A stretch of 64,000 nucleotides of DNA from the NCBI RefSeq assembly GCF_000701265.1, contig NZ_KL370760.1:119921-183920 (forward strand), written 5' to 3'. The DNA comes from Legionella wadsworthii DSM 21896 = ATCC 33877 (GTDB lineage: Bacteria > Pseudomonadota > Gammaproteobacteria > Legionellales > Legionellaceae). This document shows, piece by piece, positions 44,386 through 53,683 of this stretch (the first letter of the stretch is position 1; every line of letters starts with the position of its first letter). The notes below the pieces were generated by a model that saw nothing but the letters and a program-made list of their open reading frames with translations, had not been told where the DNA came from and did not search any database. The position numbers and the translations under genes are program-made.

Positions 44386-44436
44386 TGTCTTACAAGTCTT
44401 GATGTCTTTTGAAAAGACATGCAAGACATGAAGACA
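44386..44436. other. symmetric array of six hexamers, candidate replication origin
   Basis: Three TGTCTT-type hexamers (44386, 44395, 44403) are followed by three AAGACA hexamers (44414, 44423, 44431), spaced nine then eight bases on each side of a centre at about 44411. The array lies 13 bases past the end of the primase-helicase gene. Iteron-like repeats next to a replication gene are typical of origins; a complex terminator is the alternative. Confidence 0.45.
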
Positions 44437-44448
44437 TGGATGTGACAA

Positions 44449-46518
44449 TTAATTACATTGTCTAATTTCCCACGAGATGTAGCTACCCACTTTTCCTAAA
44501 CTACGACACTCAATTCCCATTTGCCGTAATGCAGGTGCTGCTCGTCGTAACGCATCGCCAAAACCTTTAGGTGACCTCGGCCAACTATCGGAACCATTCG
44601 GCTTAAACATTTCTACCTGAGCAAATAATACTTTAAGAGGTAAATCAGTTTTTTGGCGGTTACGCTTATCAAACCACTCAATCAATGCCGATGCTGCTGG
44701 ACTCGCATCAATTGTACGGACAATCGATTCATGACGACAGGCATTGAAAGCTTCAAAGAACTCCTCGCTAGTTTGGCCCATTACTTCAGCAATTGCCATT
44801 CCCAGCCGCGTAAACTCAATTAACCGCGGACAATTTTTTGAAATTAATTGGATCATTGGTAAACGCGTGAGTGATTGGACAAAAATATCCAAAAGCGCAC
44901 CTAGTAATATGGGATGTTTTTTTTCATAAGTACTCAAAATTTCATTGATTTCAGTTCTTTTAGTAATAACTGGAGTTTCAATTGAAATGGCCCTATCAAT
45001 TAAATCTTGCGCAGTGATCGCTGCACTAATCCCGTTGAGAATTACGGGACGCTTTGCATTGATAACAGATTCATCCGCATCGCTATATAATTTTCGTTTT
45101 GCAAAACCGCCTCCAGTTGCCAATACACACAAAGTATCCTGCATTGGCGCCGATAAGTGACTAATATTTTCGTAACTGACTACCCAATTTACACCCGCAC
45201 TAACAAAAATATCTTCTGTTGTTTTAGGGGCTGCACGAAGATCGCAAGCATTAGGATCTATTAGTCGTCGTAGCACCATTTGCGTTGTACTTTTTGCACT
45301 TCCTTGTTCTCCAATCAGCTCTAGCACGGGGAAAGGGGTATCTGGTCTTAAAGACTCAATTAACCAAGTTATAACTAAAAGCCGATCATTCTCTGGAATA
45401 TTAACCATTTGCCACAACGAAGATAAATCATATCCTCCGATGGGAATAGGTAATTGTCGCATTGTTTCGGGACGCAAAAATCTTACGGGAGGATTGTTTA
45501 TTAGTTTCCACTCCCCGGGTATTATCTGAATTGCTAAACTTTGCCCACATCCACCAAGATCAAGATAATATGCATTTTCATACTTAGCTACACGAATATG
45601 TACCTCTCGACATTCTCCTTTGAATCGTGCTATACCGCCTAGCGTACTCAGAGCTTCTCGGACTGATTGATCACGAGGTGATTTCCCAGTTTTTTCATAA
45701 TAATTTGAAACTAACCAATCCTTAAATACCCTGCTATCTAGACGACGTGTTTCCCTAGTCAATAAATCTTGAGCATAAACATCTGAGTTTTTATCATGAA
45801 ACAATTCCATATGCTCTATAACAAAGTTTACAATAGTAGATGCTTGGTTTTCTCGATGAGACTTCTCTGCAGTAATAGTATCTAGCTCGTGGGTCTCTGC
45901 CTCTGAAGCAGATAAGTCAATGAGGGGAAGATACGCAATTTCTTTATCAGTAGCTTGAGGATTCATTCTTAACCAATCTACAGCATCTCCTTTAGGTGGC
46001 AAATTTAATGCGTCCACATTAACTTGCCACAGCTTACATCCAAGTAACCGTAGTTCAGAAATAACAGCCTTTGCAAATCGTTCACCCGCATTATCATTGT
46101 CAGGCCAAATGATTACTTCTCTTCCTGACAATGGTTGCCAATCAGTTGTAATCACAGAATCAGCACTACCACTTGTCAAGGAAAGAACTCCCAAATGGCT
46201 TAACGCATCAGCACACCATTCTCCCTCCACAATCCACACTAAGGCCTCTGATTGCTCAGCTAAATTATGTAAATTATAAAGGGGTTTTTTATTCAAAAAT
46301 TTTGGTTCACCCAGGGAAAAGCCTTTACCTTCAATCCATCTCATAGGTCGAATCCATTTTTCACCAGTTGCATGATTTTTTAAACGTATTCGCCAATAGA
46401 TGGGGATACCTTTGAAATCTTTATATTCATGCAGAGCTTCTTGTTGGAAACCTTCATTAATTATTTTTTGGGTTAATTTTGATACAGAATTTTGAAGTTC
46501 TTCGGGTAAAAAATTCAT
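44449..46518 (-). CDS. TOPRIM-helicase replication protein (P4-like)
   Basis: The start at 46518 follows GGAGG by seven bases and overlaps the preceding CHC2 gene by four (ATGA). The 689-aa protein has a TOPRIM domain: VWIVEGEWCADALSHLGVL, then EVIIWPDNDNAGERFAKAV. The second half has VLELIGEQGSAKSTTQMVL, a Walker A motif of a ring-shaped helicase ATPase. The order primase-like TOPRIM then helicase matches P4 alpha-type proteins. The zinc-binding CHC2 part is encoded separately upstream. It should prime and unwind element DNA. Confidence 0.8.
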   Translation of the reverse strand: MNFLPEELQNSVSKLTQKIINEGFQQEALHEYKDFKGIPIYWRIRLKNHATGEKWIRPMRWIEGKGFSLGEPKFLNKKPLYNLHNLAEQSEALVWIVEGEWCADALSHLGVLSLTSGSADSVITTDWQPLSGREVIIWPDNDNAGERFAKAVISELRLLGCKLWQVNVDALNLPPKGDAVDWLRMNPQATDKEIAYLPLIDLSASEAETHELDTITAEKSHRENQASTIVNFVIEHMELFHDKNSDVYAQDLLTRETRRLDSRVFKDWLVSNYYEKTGKSPRDQSVREALSTLGGIARFKGECREVHIRVAKYENAYYLDLGGCGQSLAIQIIPGEWKLINNPPVRFLRPETMRQLPIPIGGYDLSSLWQMVNIPENDRLLVITWLIESLRPDTPFPVLELIGEQGSAKSTTQMVLRRLIDPNACDLRAAPKTTEDIFVSAGVNWVVSYENISHLSAPMQDTLCVLATGGGFAKRKLYSDADESVINAKRPVILNGISAAITAQDLIDRAISIETPVITKRTEINEILSTYEKKHPILLGALLDIFVQSLTRLPMIQLISKNCPRLIEFTRLGMAIAEVMGQTSEEFFEAFNACRHESIVRTIDASPAASALIEWFDKRNRQKTDLPLKVLFAQVEMFKPNGSDSWPRSPKGFGDALRRAAPALRQMGIECRSLGKVGSYISWEIRQCN

Positions 46519-46814
46519 TGCTGATCCTCCCAAGCTCCAAGCTCTTTAACTGCGGTAATAAAATCAAGACCATGAAGCCGCATATGGAATGCTAAAACAT
46601 CTCCTCCATGCGCACCACAAGCCATACAACGAAATCCTCCTGAATTTAAGTTTAAGCGTAAGCTAGGTTTTGTATCTGGATGAAACGGACAAAGTGCATT
46701 CTTCCACTCACCATACCCATTGATTTTCAAACCTTGCTCCCGAAAATATTGACTAGGATTTGGCAATAACTCCCGATTAAATTTCTTTTGGAAAACATTC
46801 TTTTTGTTAAACAT
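46515..46814 (-). CDS. CHC2 zinc-finger primase domain protein
   Basis: This 99-aa protein carries ALCPFHPDTKPSLRLN and GGFRCMACGAHGGDVLAFHM, a CHC2 zinc-binding domain (C, H, C, C) used by DnaG-type primases to recognise template. The start at 46814 follows a GGAG; the frame reaches 46829. It overlaps AlpA by 8 bases and the TOPRIM-helicase gene by 4 bases, so primase functions are split between two coupled genes. Confidence 0.8.
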   Translation of the reverse strand: MFNKKNVFQKKFNRELLPNPSQYFREQGLKINGYGEWKNALCPFHPDTKPSLRLNLNSGGFRCMACGAHGGDVLAFHMRLHGLDFITAVKELGAWEDQQ

Positions 46815-47064
46815 GATTAGTTTCTCCATAATTTTTTCGAGCAGCCTCTAGGTGACAAACCAGAGCACGGATTTCTTCATCAGTTTTACCTGCAATCCTT
46901 GCAGCATTTAATGCCGTAACCTCATGAGCAGGCCAGCCAACTGTGCGAGCACCTAAGCTAATGGGCTTTGTCCATAAACCTTGGGATATTCGGAGATAGA
47001 GAGTACTACGAGGTAATCCACTGGATATTTTTACAGCGGGTAATCTTAAGATTGTATTAGTCAT
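46807..47064 (-). CDS. AlpA family regulator
   Basis: This 85-aa protein matches AlpA-type excisionase/activator proteins: LRLPAVKISSGLPRSTLYLR, then ISQGLWTKPISLGARTVGWP. The helix-turn-helix with a Pro-rich wing is complete. In P4-like elements AlpA activates excision or integrase expression. It is the first gene of the AlpA-CHC2-helicase operon. Confidence 0.85.
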   Translation of the reverse strand: MTNTILRLPAVKISSGLPRSTLYLRISQGLWTKPISLGARTVGWPAHEVTALNAARIAGKTDEEIRALVCHLEAARKNYGETNHV

Positions 47065-47178
47065 GTTTGTGTTTCCTTAAAGGTTATTAAACATGACTTA
47101 AAGTAAATTAGGTAAGAATTTGTCACATTATTTGTCATAAACAAAATTTATGGCAAACGTATCTTATTGATTTTAAAG

Positions 47179-47691
47179 TTAATTATTGAACAGGTCTGTC
47201 AGAACATTTTTTATTACTTCTGCTTTGCGTTCATCTCGAACAATATTCTCTTTAACCCAATCTTTTTTATGCTCCTGTGTAATTTTATTACCTCTTTTTT
47301 TACAGTTCTCCATCCAAATGGGGTAGTCTGTAGCAGCCTTTTCTACCTGAGAAACAAATTCAGTCCAATATTTACTTTTTGATAACATAGCACTTTTATA
47401 ACTAGCCAAGGTCTTAGGGAAAATTAGATCATATTGTGATTGCAAAATACACATATCTAAATAACCAATCCGAGTAAACCTATTACTGATCGTTGGAGAT
47501 GAAGCCTCCAGATTAATTTCTGTCCTTCTTGGAATTGCTCGACGTATCTTTTCTATATCCCCAATTTTTAATAAACGAGGAATATCAGTGCCAGTATCAA
47601 TTATATACACTTGCACCTCACCCCTTAATGCCTTGGGTATTACTATTTCAGCCTCGACCTTATTCAAAAGAATTAAATTTGTAGAATCCAT
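47179..47691 (-). CDS. hypothetical island protein, 170 aa
   Basis: I do not recognise this protein. The N-terminus (MDSTNLILLNKVEAEIVIPK) is beta-rich and the C-terminal half is helical and charged (WMENCKKRGNKITQEHKKDW). It lies 16 bases downstream of the integrase gene on the same strand, so the two are probably co-transcribed. A small recombination or regulatory factor is possible. Confidence 0.55.
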   Translation of the reverse strand: MDSTNLILLNKVEAEIVIPKALRGEVQVYIIDTGTDIPRLLKIGDIEKIRRAIPRRTEINLEASSPTISNRFTRIGYLDMCILQSQYDLIFPKTLASYKSAMLSKSKYWTEFVSQVEKAATDYPIWMENCKKRGNKITQEHKKDWVKENIVRDERKAEVIKNVLTDLFNN

Positions 47692-47707
47692 GGTTAACTC
47701 TCTTAAG

Positions 47708-48886
47708 TTAATTTTTAAGTAAATCTAAATAATTTGCCCAATCCTGCATCATTTTTTTTCGCTCAGGTAAATGAGCTGTACGGTTATATGCCCGACCATT
47801 AGGATCTCGCACTGCGTGCGCCAGCTGATGCTCGATAATGTCTGGTCTTACTCCAAGAACTTCATCTAACAATGTCCGTGCAGTTGCTCTAAAGCCATGG
47901 CCCGTAGCTTCTTCTTTACTAATGTCTAATCTGCGTAAAGCAGCCAAAATGGCATTATCACTCATTGGGCGATCCTTACTTCTTGCTGATGGAAAAACAA
48001 AAATGCCATCACCAGTAAGGGGATGAAGTTCTTTAAATATAGAAAGTGCTTGAGTAGCCAATGGGACTATATGGGGAGTATCAGTTTTGGTAACAACGTA
48101 ACTCCATTGGGCAGCATCGAAATCAATATCTACCCATTTTGCGTGCCGTAACTCACCAGGTCTTACAAACACCAATGGAGCCAAACGTAGGGCACAACGA
48201 ACAATAAGCGAGCCTTCATAATCTTCAATAATGCGCAACAACTGTCCAAAATGTTTAGGATCCGTTTGCGCCGCAAAATGTTTGGTTTTTACTGGAGGTA
48301 ATGCTCCCTTCAGATCTTGAGATGAATCTCTTTCGGCACGACCTGTTGCAATCGCATATCTGAATACTTGACCACAATTGCTTAATGCTCGGTGTGCAGT
48401 TTCTAATGCTCCACGCTCTTCAATTCGTCGAATTACCGACAGCAACACAGGAGGATTCACTTCAGTGATGGGCTTATTTCCAATCCAAGGGAAAATATCG
48501 CGCTCTAAACGCTGAATTATTTTATCCGAATGACTCTTTACCCAATTTGAGGAGAATTTAACAAACCATTCTCTAGCAATTACTTCAAAGCTATTAGATG
48601 AGCGTTCATGCTCTACTTTTTTCATGACCTTTCGATGTTCACCGGGATCAATATCATCTGCAAGCAACTTTCTGGCTTCATCGCGTTTATCCCTAGCCTT
48701 AGCAAGAGAGACATCAGGATATACCCCCAAGGCCAACAATTTTTCCTTTCCACCAAAACGGTATTTCATACGCCAGTACATACCACCTTTAGGGGTAACA
48801 TAAAGAAATAAACCTTTTTCATCAGCAAGCTTATAGGCCTTCTCTTTAGGCTTTGCATTAATGATTCGAATATGATTTAACGCCAC
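47708..48886 (-). CDS. P4-type tyrosine integrase
   Basis: The GTG at 48886 is chosen because AAAGGAGG precedes it and the protein then begins MALNHIRIINAKPKEKAYKL, the usual start of the DUF4102 arm-binding domain of P4-type integrases. The frame reaches 48928. The catalytic residues are visible: R in RPGELRHAKW, HGFRATART (H-x-x-R), HQLAHAV and the terminal Tyr in AYNRTAH. It lies next to the 3' end of ssrA, a classical target of such enzymes. The upstream region has TACCCCC repeats that overlap its start. Confidence 0.9.
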   Translation of the reverse strand: MALNHIRIINAKPKEKAYKLADEKGLFLYVTPKGGMYWRMKYRFGGKEKLLALGVYPDVSLAKARDKRDEARKLLADDIDPGEHRKVMKKVEHERSSNSFEVIAREWFVKFSSNWVKSHSDKIIQRLERDIFPWIGNKPITEVNPPVLLSVIRRIEERGALETAHRALSNCGQVFRYAIATGRAERDSSQDLKGALPPVKTKHFAAQTDPKHFGQLLRIIEDYEGSLIVRCALRLAPLVFVRPGELRHAKWVDIDFDAAQWSYVVTKTDTPHIVPLATQALSIFKELHPLTGDGIFVFPSARSKDRPMSDNAILAALRRLDISKEEATGHGFRATARTLLDEVLGVRPDIIEHQLAHAVRDPNGRAYNRTAHLPERKKMMQDWANYLDLLKN

Positions 48887-48960
48887 TTGGGGGTACCTCC
48901 TTTTCAATATTGCGATATACCCCAACAAATACCCCCAATATAATTTGGATGTAGGGGGTA
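48887..48960. repeat. arm-type repeats upstream of the integrase gene
   Basis: Copies of GGGGTA/TACCCC (GGGGGTACC, ATACCCCAACAAATACCCCC, GTAGGGGGTAC) are concentrated in about 70 bases before the integrase start. The same heptamer occurs in the pair at 35258-35290 at the other end of the element. They are likely integrase-binding arms and may also cause autorepression. Confidence 0.5.
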
Positions 48961-49050
48961 CTTATTGAATATTAGTGGACGTATAATAGGCTTAAAATAT
49001 AGTGTTTACAAGGAATTATGGATGTTATCGGATTTTCTTGGAAGGTAAAT

Positions 49051-49456
49051 TGGTGGAGGCGGCGGGAATCGAACCCGCGTCCGCAAGTCCTCTGCCTTCA
49101 GCTCTACATGCGTAGCCGTGTCTTTTGATTTAACTGTGCATTCTCCGACGGGCAGGATACTACACAGCGATTCCCTGAATTTCGCGCCTTAATACGGGAT
49201 GGATTAGGACGCTAGCTTATCTCTTATGACCGTTGATTCGATACCGATAAGCGGGCTCGGTCGAACGGGATACTGGGTTTATTGGCCAGTACACAGTGAT
49301 GGTTCAACTAAAGTGCTTATTAGGCAGCGATAGCTTCTCCACCAGCAAAGTTTTCATCGTTTGCATTTATATTTAAGTTGAGTCTGATTTACGAGAGTTC
49401 TCAATCTCGGCATGCACCTCTGGTTTTGCAACCCACGTCGAAACCAGGTCGCCCCC
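49051..49456 (-). ncRNA. ssrA: tmRNA
   Basis: The 5' GGGGGCGACC pairs with GCCTCC before the encoded ACCA at the 3' end (49051). The TTCGATTCCC T-arm is present. The resume codon at 49364 begins the tag GCA-AAC-GAT-GAA, giving ANDENFAGGEAIAA and a TAA at 49320-49322, the tag expected in Legionella. tmRNA with SmpB rescues stalled ribosomes. Integration of the neighbouring element leaves the 3' end intact. Confidence 0.95.
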
Positions 49457-49472
49457 ATTTTTGTACACCTTA

Positions 49473-49478
49473 ATTATA
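49473..49478 (-). promoter_or_regulatory. -10 element of the ssrA promoter
   Basis: TATAAT on the minus strand lies 17 bases upstream of the mature tmRNA 5' end, which allows for a short processed leader. I do not see a strong -35 hexamer. Confidence 0.4.
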
Positions 49479-49543
49479 ACATATCTGGACGTGGATGAGC
49501 AGTCTTTGTGTGAAAATTCGTCGAGGGCTGGGTATGGGTATAG

Positions 49544-49678
49544 GGGATCCCGCGGACAAGCCGCGGGACGTAGACAAATTAAACAGGGGGACATAGACAA
49601 ATTAACACGAGGACGTAGACAAATTAAACACGGGACGTAGACACATCAAACGCGGGACAAGACAAATTTAAAAAGGGG
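49544..49678. repeat. palindrome plus five short tandem repeats
   Basis: A perfect-armed palindrome (CCCGCGGACAAGCCGCGGG, 49549-49567) is followed by about five units of 21-23 bases with the core GGGACGTAGACAAATTAAAC. The palindrome recurs at 56130 and in the array at 56247-57140. No function is evident. Confidence 0.7.
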
Positions 49679-49701
49679 TCTTGCCTTAAGGAAGGTCTTA
49701 A

Positions 49702-51720
49702 CTAACCCTCTATCCCGTTATGCCGTAAAAATGCATCTACCGTGGCTGGGCGGCCTCGGAACTCTTTATAGGCCTCTGCCGCTTTCTTGGAACTACCTAC
49801 TTCCAAGATACAGTGCAAAAAGTCATGCCCGGTTTTAGAATTTAAAACGCCCTCTTCTTCAAAACGGGAAAATGCATCGCTGGAGAGCACTTCAGCCCAA
49901 CTGTAGCTGTAGTAACCTGCGGCGTAACCGCCCCCGAATATATGGCTGAAACTCTGAGGAAAACGATTGTAGGGCATTATCGGGACCACACTGGTTTTAG
50001 AGCGGACGTCGGCTAAAACGCTTTCAACAAAGGCTTCTTGTTCTGGGGTATATTCCTGATGAATGCGAAAATCAAAAAGTGAAAATTCCATCTGCCGTGA
50101 CATGGCCATTGCAGATTGGAAATTTTTTGCCGCAATTACCTTTTCAAAAAGCGATTCAGGCAGGGGTTCTCCGGATTCCACATGTGCAGTCAAAACATCC
50201 AACCCTCCTTTCTCCCAACACCAATTTTCAAAAAATTGGCTGGGTAGCTCCACAGCATCCCATTCAACCCCATTAATGCCGGAAGCACCCAAGTAATCCA
50301 CCTGGGTTAAAATGTGATGTAAACAATGCCCGAATTCATGGAATAAAGTCACCACTTCTTCATGGGATAACATGGCGGGTTTGTTCGCTGAGGCTTTGGC
50401 AAAGTTACATGTCAAAGTAGCAATCGGCAATTGGAGGCTGCCGTCGTCTAATCTTCGGCGGCTTTGTAAAGAATCCATCCAGGCGCCGCTGTGTTTGTTT
50501 GGTCGGGCAAATAAGTCTGTAAACACATAGCCACGAACCGCGCCATGTTCATCCACCACGCAATAACAGTGGACATCTTTATGCCATATATCCACGCCTT
50601 TTATTTCTTCAATGGACATGCCGTAGAGTTTTTTCACCAAATCAAATAAACCTTGCATGACTTTAGGTTGAGGGTAATAAGGGCGTAAATCTTCTTGTGA
50701 CAAAGTAAACAAAGCTTGTCTTCTTTTTTCCGATAAATAGGCAACATCCCAAGGCTTCACTGGGTTTAACTGGAAATTTTCCTCTGCAAATTGTTGCAGT
50801 TGCTTAAACTCATTTTTTGCCTGATTATGGATGCGTTGGATTAAATCCTCCATGAAACCCCTGACTTTACTGGTCGACTCTGCCATTTTGGTGGCAAGAG
50901 ACAATTCGGCATAATTGTTAAAACCTAAAAGTTGCGCTTTTTCATGGCGCAGCGCCAATATTTCCTGTATTAAAGGTGTGTTGTCATAGGTCGACGCATT
51001 AGGGCCTTGGTCTGAGGCTCGGGTAATATAAGCATGATACATTTCTTCGCGTAAGGCGCGATCTTCTGCATAAGTCATGACAGCTTGATAACAAGGATAT
51101 TCCAAGGTCAGCAAATGTCCTTCCAGGCCTTTTTCGTGTGCCACTTCTTTCGCTGTATGTAACGCATGTTCCGGCAATCCCGCCAGACGTGCAGGGTTTG
51201 TGATGTGGAGGGTAAAGGCTTGGGTGGCATCCAAAATATTGTGTTCAAATTTGTTGGTTAATTCATCCAGCCGGGCTTGAATGACTTCAAACCTTTTTTT
51301 ATGTAGCGCAGCCAAGGCAACCCCGGATAACTCAAAATCACGCAGACTGTCGGCAACCAATTTTTGTTGCACGGGGTTTAATGTGTGGGTGTCTATGGAT
51401 TTAATGGCTTCGTACAATTCATGATTATGACCCATTGCCGATTCATAAGCTGAGAGTAGCGGCAAGCAGGCATCATAGCACTGACGCAGTTCAGGAGAAT
51501 CCATGACCCCATGTAAATGAGACATCGGCGACCAAAAACGCTCGAGCTCATCGGCCATATCTTCCAGGGGATACATTAAATTTTCCCATGTGTAATGCGT
51601 ATTTTCTTTGAGTAAATGCTCCACCTGCCCTAAATGTTTTTTTAACATGGCATCAAGATGGGATTGAAAATGATTGACGTCGATATGGCTAAATTGGGGT
51701 AATCCTACGGTTCCTGACAT
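49702..51720 (-). CDS. prlC: oligopeptidase A (M3 zinc metallopeptidase)
   Basis: The 672-aa protein is full length for the M3A family. It carries LFHEFGHCLHHIL, the HExxH motif with the family's typical following residues, and the later Glu ligand in NGVEWDAVELPSQF. The C-terminal IFGGGYAAGYYSYSWAEVLS block is diagnostic for oligopeptidase A and dipeptidyl carboxypeptidases. It degrades short peptides, including cleaved signal peptides, in the cytoplasm. It is monocistronic, next to ssrA. Confidence 0.92.
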   Translation of the reverse strand: MSGTVGLPQFSHIDVNHFQSHLDAMLKKHLGQVEHLLKENTHYTWENLMYPLEDMADELERFWSPMSHLHGVMDSPELRQCYDACLPLLSAYESAMGHNHELYEAIKSIDTHTLNPVQQKLVADSLRDFELSGVALAALHKKRFEVIQARLDELTNKFEHNILDATQAFTLHITNPARLAGLPEHALHTAKEVAHEKGLEGHLLTLEYPCYQAVMTYAEDRALREEMYHAYITRASDQGPNASTYDNTPLIQEILALRHEKAQLLGFNNYAELSLATKMAESTSKVRGFMEDLIQRIHNQAKNEFKQLQQFAEENFQLNPVKPWDVAYLSEKRRQALFTLSQEDLRPYYPQPKVMQGLFDLVKKLYGMSIEEIKGVDIWHKDVHCYCVVDEHGAVRGYVFTDLFARPNKHSGAWMDSLQSRRRLDDGSLQLPIATLTCNFAKASANKPAMLSHEEVVTLFHEFGHCLHHILTQVDYLGASGINGVEWDAVELPSQFFENWCWEKGGLDVLTAHVESGEPLPESLFEKVIAAKNFQSAMAMSRQMEFSLFDFRIHQEYTPEQEAFVESVLADVRSKTSVVPIMPYNRFPQSFSHIFGGGYAAGYYSYSWAEVLSSDAFSRFEEEGVLNSKTGHDFLHCILEVGSSKKAAEAYKEFRGRPATVDAFLRHNGIEG

Positions 51721-51913
51721 ACTTGACCTTTTTTAAAAAAATAGAAGATCTAAAGCATAGCATTCAAATTAGAAAGGCTCTATACCTCAGGGGAATCATT
51801 AATAGAGGGTGAATGTTTTGAATTTGTGGAGTCGCTTTTAGGGTATTTGATCTTTGTCTTTCCTGAATGTTGAAATCTGTGTTCAACAAGGGTTATGGAT
51901 TGCCGGCAGAGAT

Positions 51914-52328
51914 GGATTCCCGCCTGCGCGGGAATGACAGGGATATAGTGATATGGAGTTTATAGAATTGGCATTTATTTTCAGTCATTAGAAAATTTGA
52001 ATATCAATTATTTTCAATGATTTTGTGCTTTTCGTCTGTTCGACATTTCAATTTAGATTCTGTCCACAAGCATAGTGAAGAAATAAAATAGAGATGGATT
52101 CCCGCCTGCACGTGAAAGACAGGGTTTTTTGGATTTGAGTTATAGAAATCTGGGCTCTTCTTTTCATTTACTTAAGAGACATAAATAACTTTTTTGGAAA
52201 TAATGAGTCTCAACTTAGACTTTTTACACTCAGCATCTGTCATTCCCGCGCAGGCGGGAATCTATTCCTCAAACAAAGTGAAGGATTTATTTGGAAGACG
52301 AACTCCACTCTTGCGCGAGAAGGACAGG
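51914..52328. repeat. group of REP-like palindromes
   Basis: Four related palindromes occur in this gap: GGATTCCCGCCTGCGCGGGA at 51914, a degenerate one at 52097, TCATTCCCGCGCAGGCGGGA at 52240 and a degenerate one at 52302. The last two flank ATCTATTCCTCAAACAAAGT and so form a composite unit of about 85 bases also found at 63321-63412. The gap 51721-52375 holds no supported gene. Confidence 0.65.
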
Positions 52329-52375
52329 AATTTATGGACTCGGGGTATTGAAGAATTATTTTCTAATCGCGACGC

Positions 52376-53683
52376 TTAAATGCAGCAGATGGAATCCTCT
52401 ATTTCCAACAGCTCCTCTTTATCCTTCTTGGAAAGTTGTTCCAATTCTACGGGTGGATGTTCTTTCGTGTTAAAAAATCCAAGCTTGGACAAAGCAGATG
52501 CTTTATCAAATGTATCCTGAGGCCGTCTCCTGGCTATCTCTTCGGTAATTTGGAAATTTGCAAAACAAACCATTACCAAAATCACAGCGCCTATGAAAGG
52601 GATAATGGGATTTACCGCAAAGATGGGGAGCGCCATGCACATACCCAAAAGTATAAACGAAGTCGTTGCCACATGGGAGCCCAAACGAAACTGTTCAAAA
52701 GCGATTTGTTTGTCGAGGGCTTTAATGTGTTCCCTTATTTGCTTTTCTTCCTGGGGACTGTTTGCTTTCATCGACTCATATTGCGCGCGAAGTTCGTATA
52801 TTCGGCTCAATTCAATGTATGCCCGGGTGATGGCCAAAAGGACATCAAAAGCAAATACTGCAAGCGACACATAGAATGCAACAGGAGCCAATGCTCCGGT
52901 TAGATAAAAAGTATTAATTAAACCTGAGGTGACCCAAACAATATCATTCCCAAATTCAAAATAGCGCCTTTTAATTTGTGCTGAAAATCGTACCGCCCAG
53001 CCTAACGATTTCTCTCTGTCATCCATCCACCAACCGGGAACGGAATGCTTAAAAAGTGAATAAAAATTCACGAACAAACGCGGCAACCAAAAAAACCAGC
53101 CCAGATGTCTCAACACCGGATCCATCACAGTATCCATGGCACTCACAAAACCGAGATAAGATTTAGAGCCGGTATTCACCGCAGCCAAAAGATCCAGAGC
53201 CCGTTTTGAACGGGTAATCAGTAGCCGCCATAAATTGTAATCCATAATTCGATTGCGTAGGTTCTGGGTGAAGGAAAAATTTTCCGGGATGTTTTTTGGA
53301 TTTTGAGGAAAATCAGGCGTGATTACGTTTAATAATTCACGATAGAGATTTTGTTGTTCTCGTAAGCGAACCACTTCTCTGGGGATGTCCAGGTAGTACT
53401 GATAGACATACTCCAAAAGTTCGGCCATCATTAATGCTGCAAGCAATTGCTCGCGTAATTCCTCTTGATCGACTGGTTGGGGCGAAAGAAACTTCGCCCT
53501 GAGTTGTTGGCCCAAAAGGCTGTATTCCAGATTCAACACCAAATGCATTGAGATGATTTTACGGTAAAATTCTGGACCCAGCCGTTGAATACTTTCGATG
53601 AATGTGCATTTCAATGGATTCTTTATCCGATCCAAAGAAAGCTCAGGAAAAGTTTCTTGTAAATGTCTAATTACCGGGGTCAT
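52376..53683 (-). CDS. membrane protein of unknown function, Legionella-type
   Basis: This 435-aa protein is largely helical. An N-terminal soluble part (1-150) contains paired coiled segments (LREQLLAALMMAELLEYVYQ). A membrane part follows with about five hydrophobic helices (LGWFFWLPRLFVNFYSLF, VTSGLINTFYLTGALAPVAF, ATTSFILLGMCMALPIFA, IIPFIGAVILVMVCFANF). A coiled helix (about 300-340) separates the helices. It ends DSICCI. I do not recognise a family. It could be an inner-membrane protein or a translocated membrane effector. Confidence 0.6.
   Translation of the reverse strand: MTPVIRHLQETFPELSLDRIKNPLKCTFIESIQRLGPEFYRKIISMHLVLNLEYSLLGQQLRAKFLSPQPVDQEELREQLLAALMMAELLEYVYQYYLDIPREVVRLREQQNLYRELLNVITPDFPQNPKNIPENFSFTQNLRNRIMDYNLWRLLITRSKRALDLLAAVNTGSKSYLGFVSAMDTVMDPVLRHLGWFFWLPRLFVNFYSLFKHSVPGWWMDDREKSLGWAVRFSAQIKRRYFEFGNDIVWVTSGLINTFYLTGALAPVAFYVSLAVFAFDVLLAITRAYIELSRIYELRAQYESMKANSPQEEKQIREHIKALDKQIAFEQFRLGSHVATTSFILLGMCMALPIFAVNPIIPFIGAVILVMVCFANFQITEEIARRRPQDTFDKASALSKLGFFNTKEHPPVELEQLSKKDKEELLEIEDSICCI

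Noticed and set aside
52376-52393. C-terminal ICCI as a CaaX prenylation box
   Set aside because: A CaaX Cys must be the fourth residue from the end; here that position is Ile.
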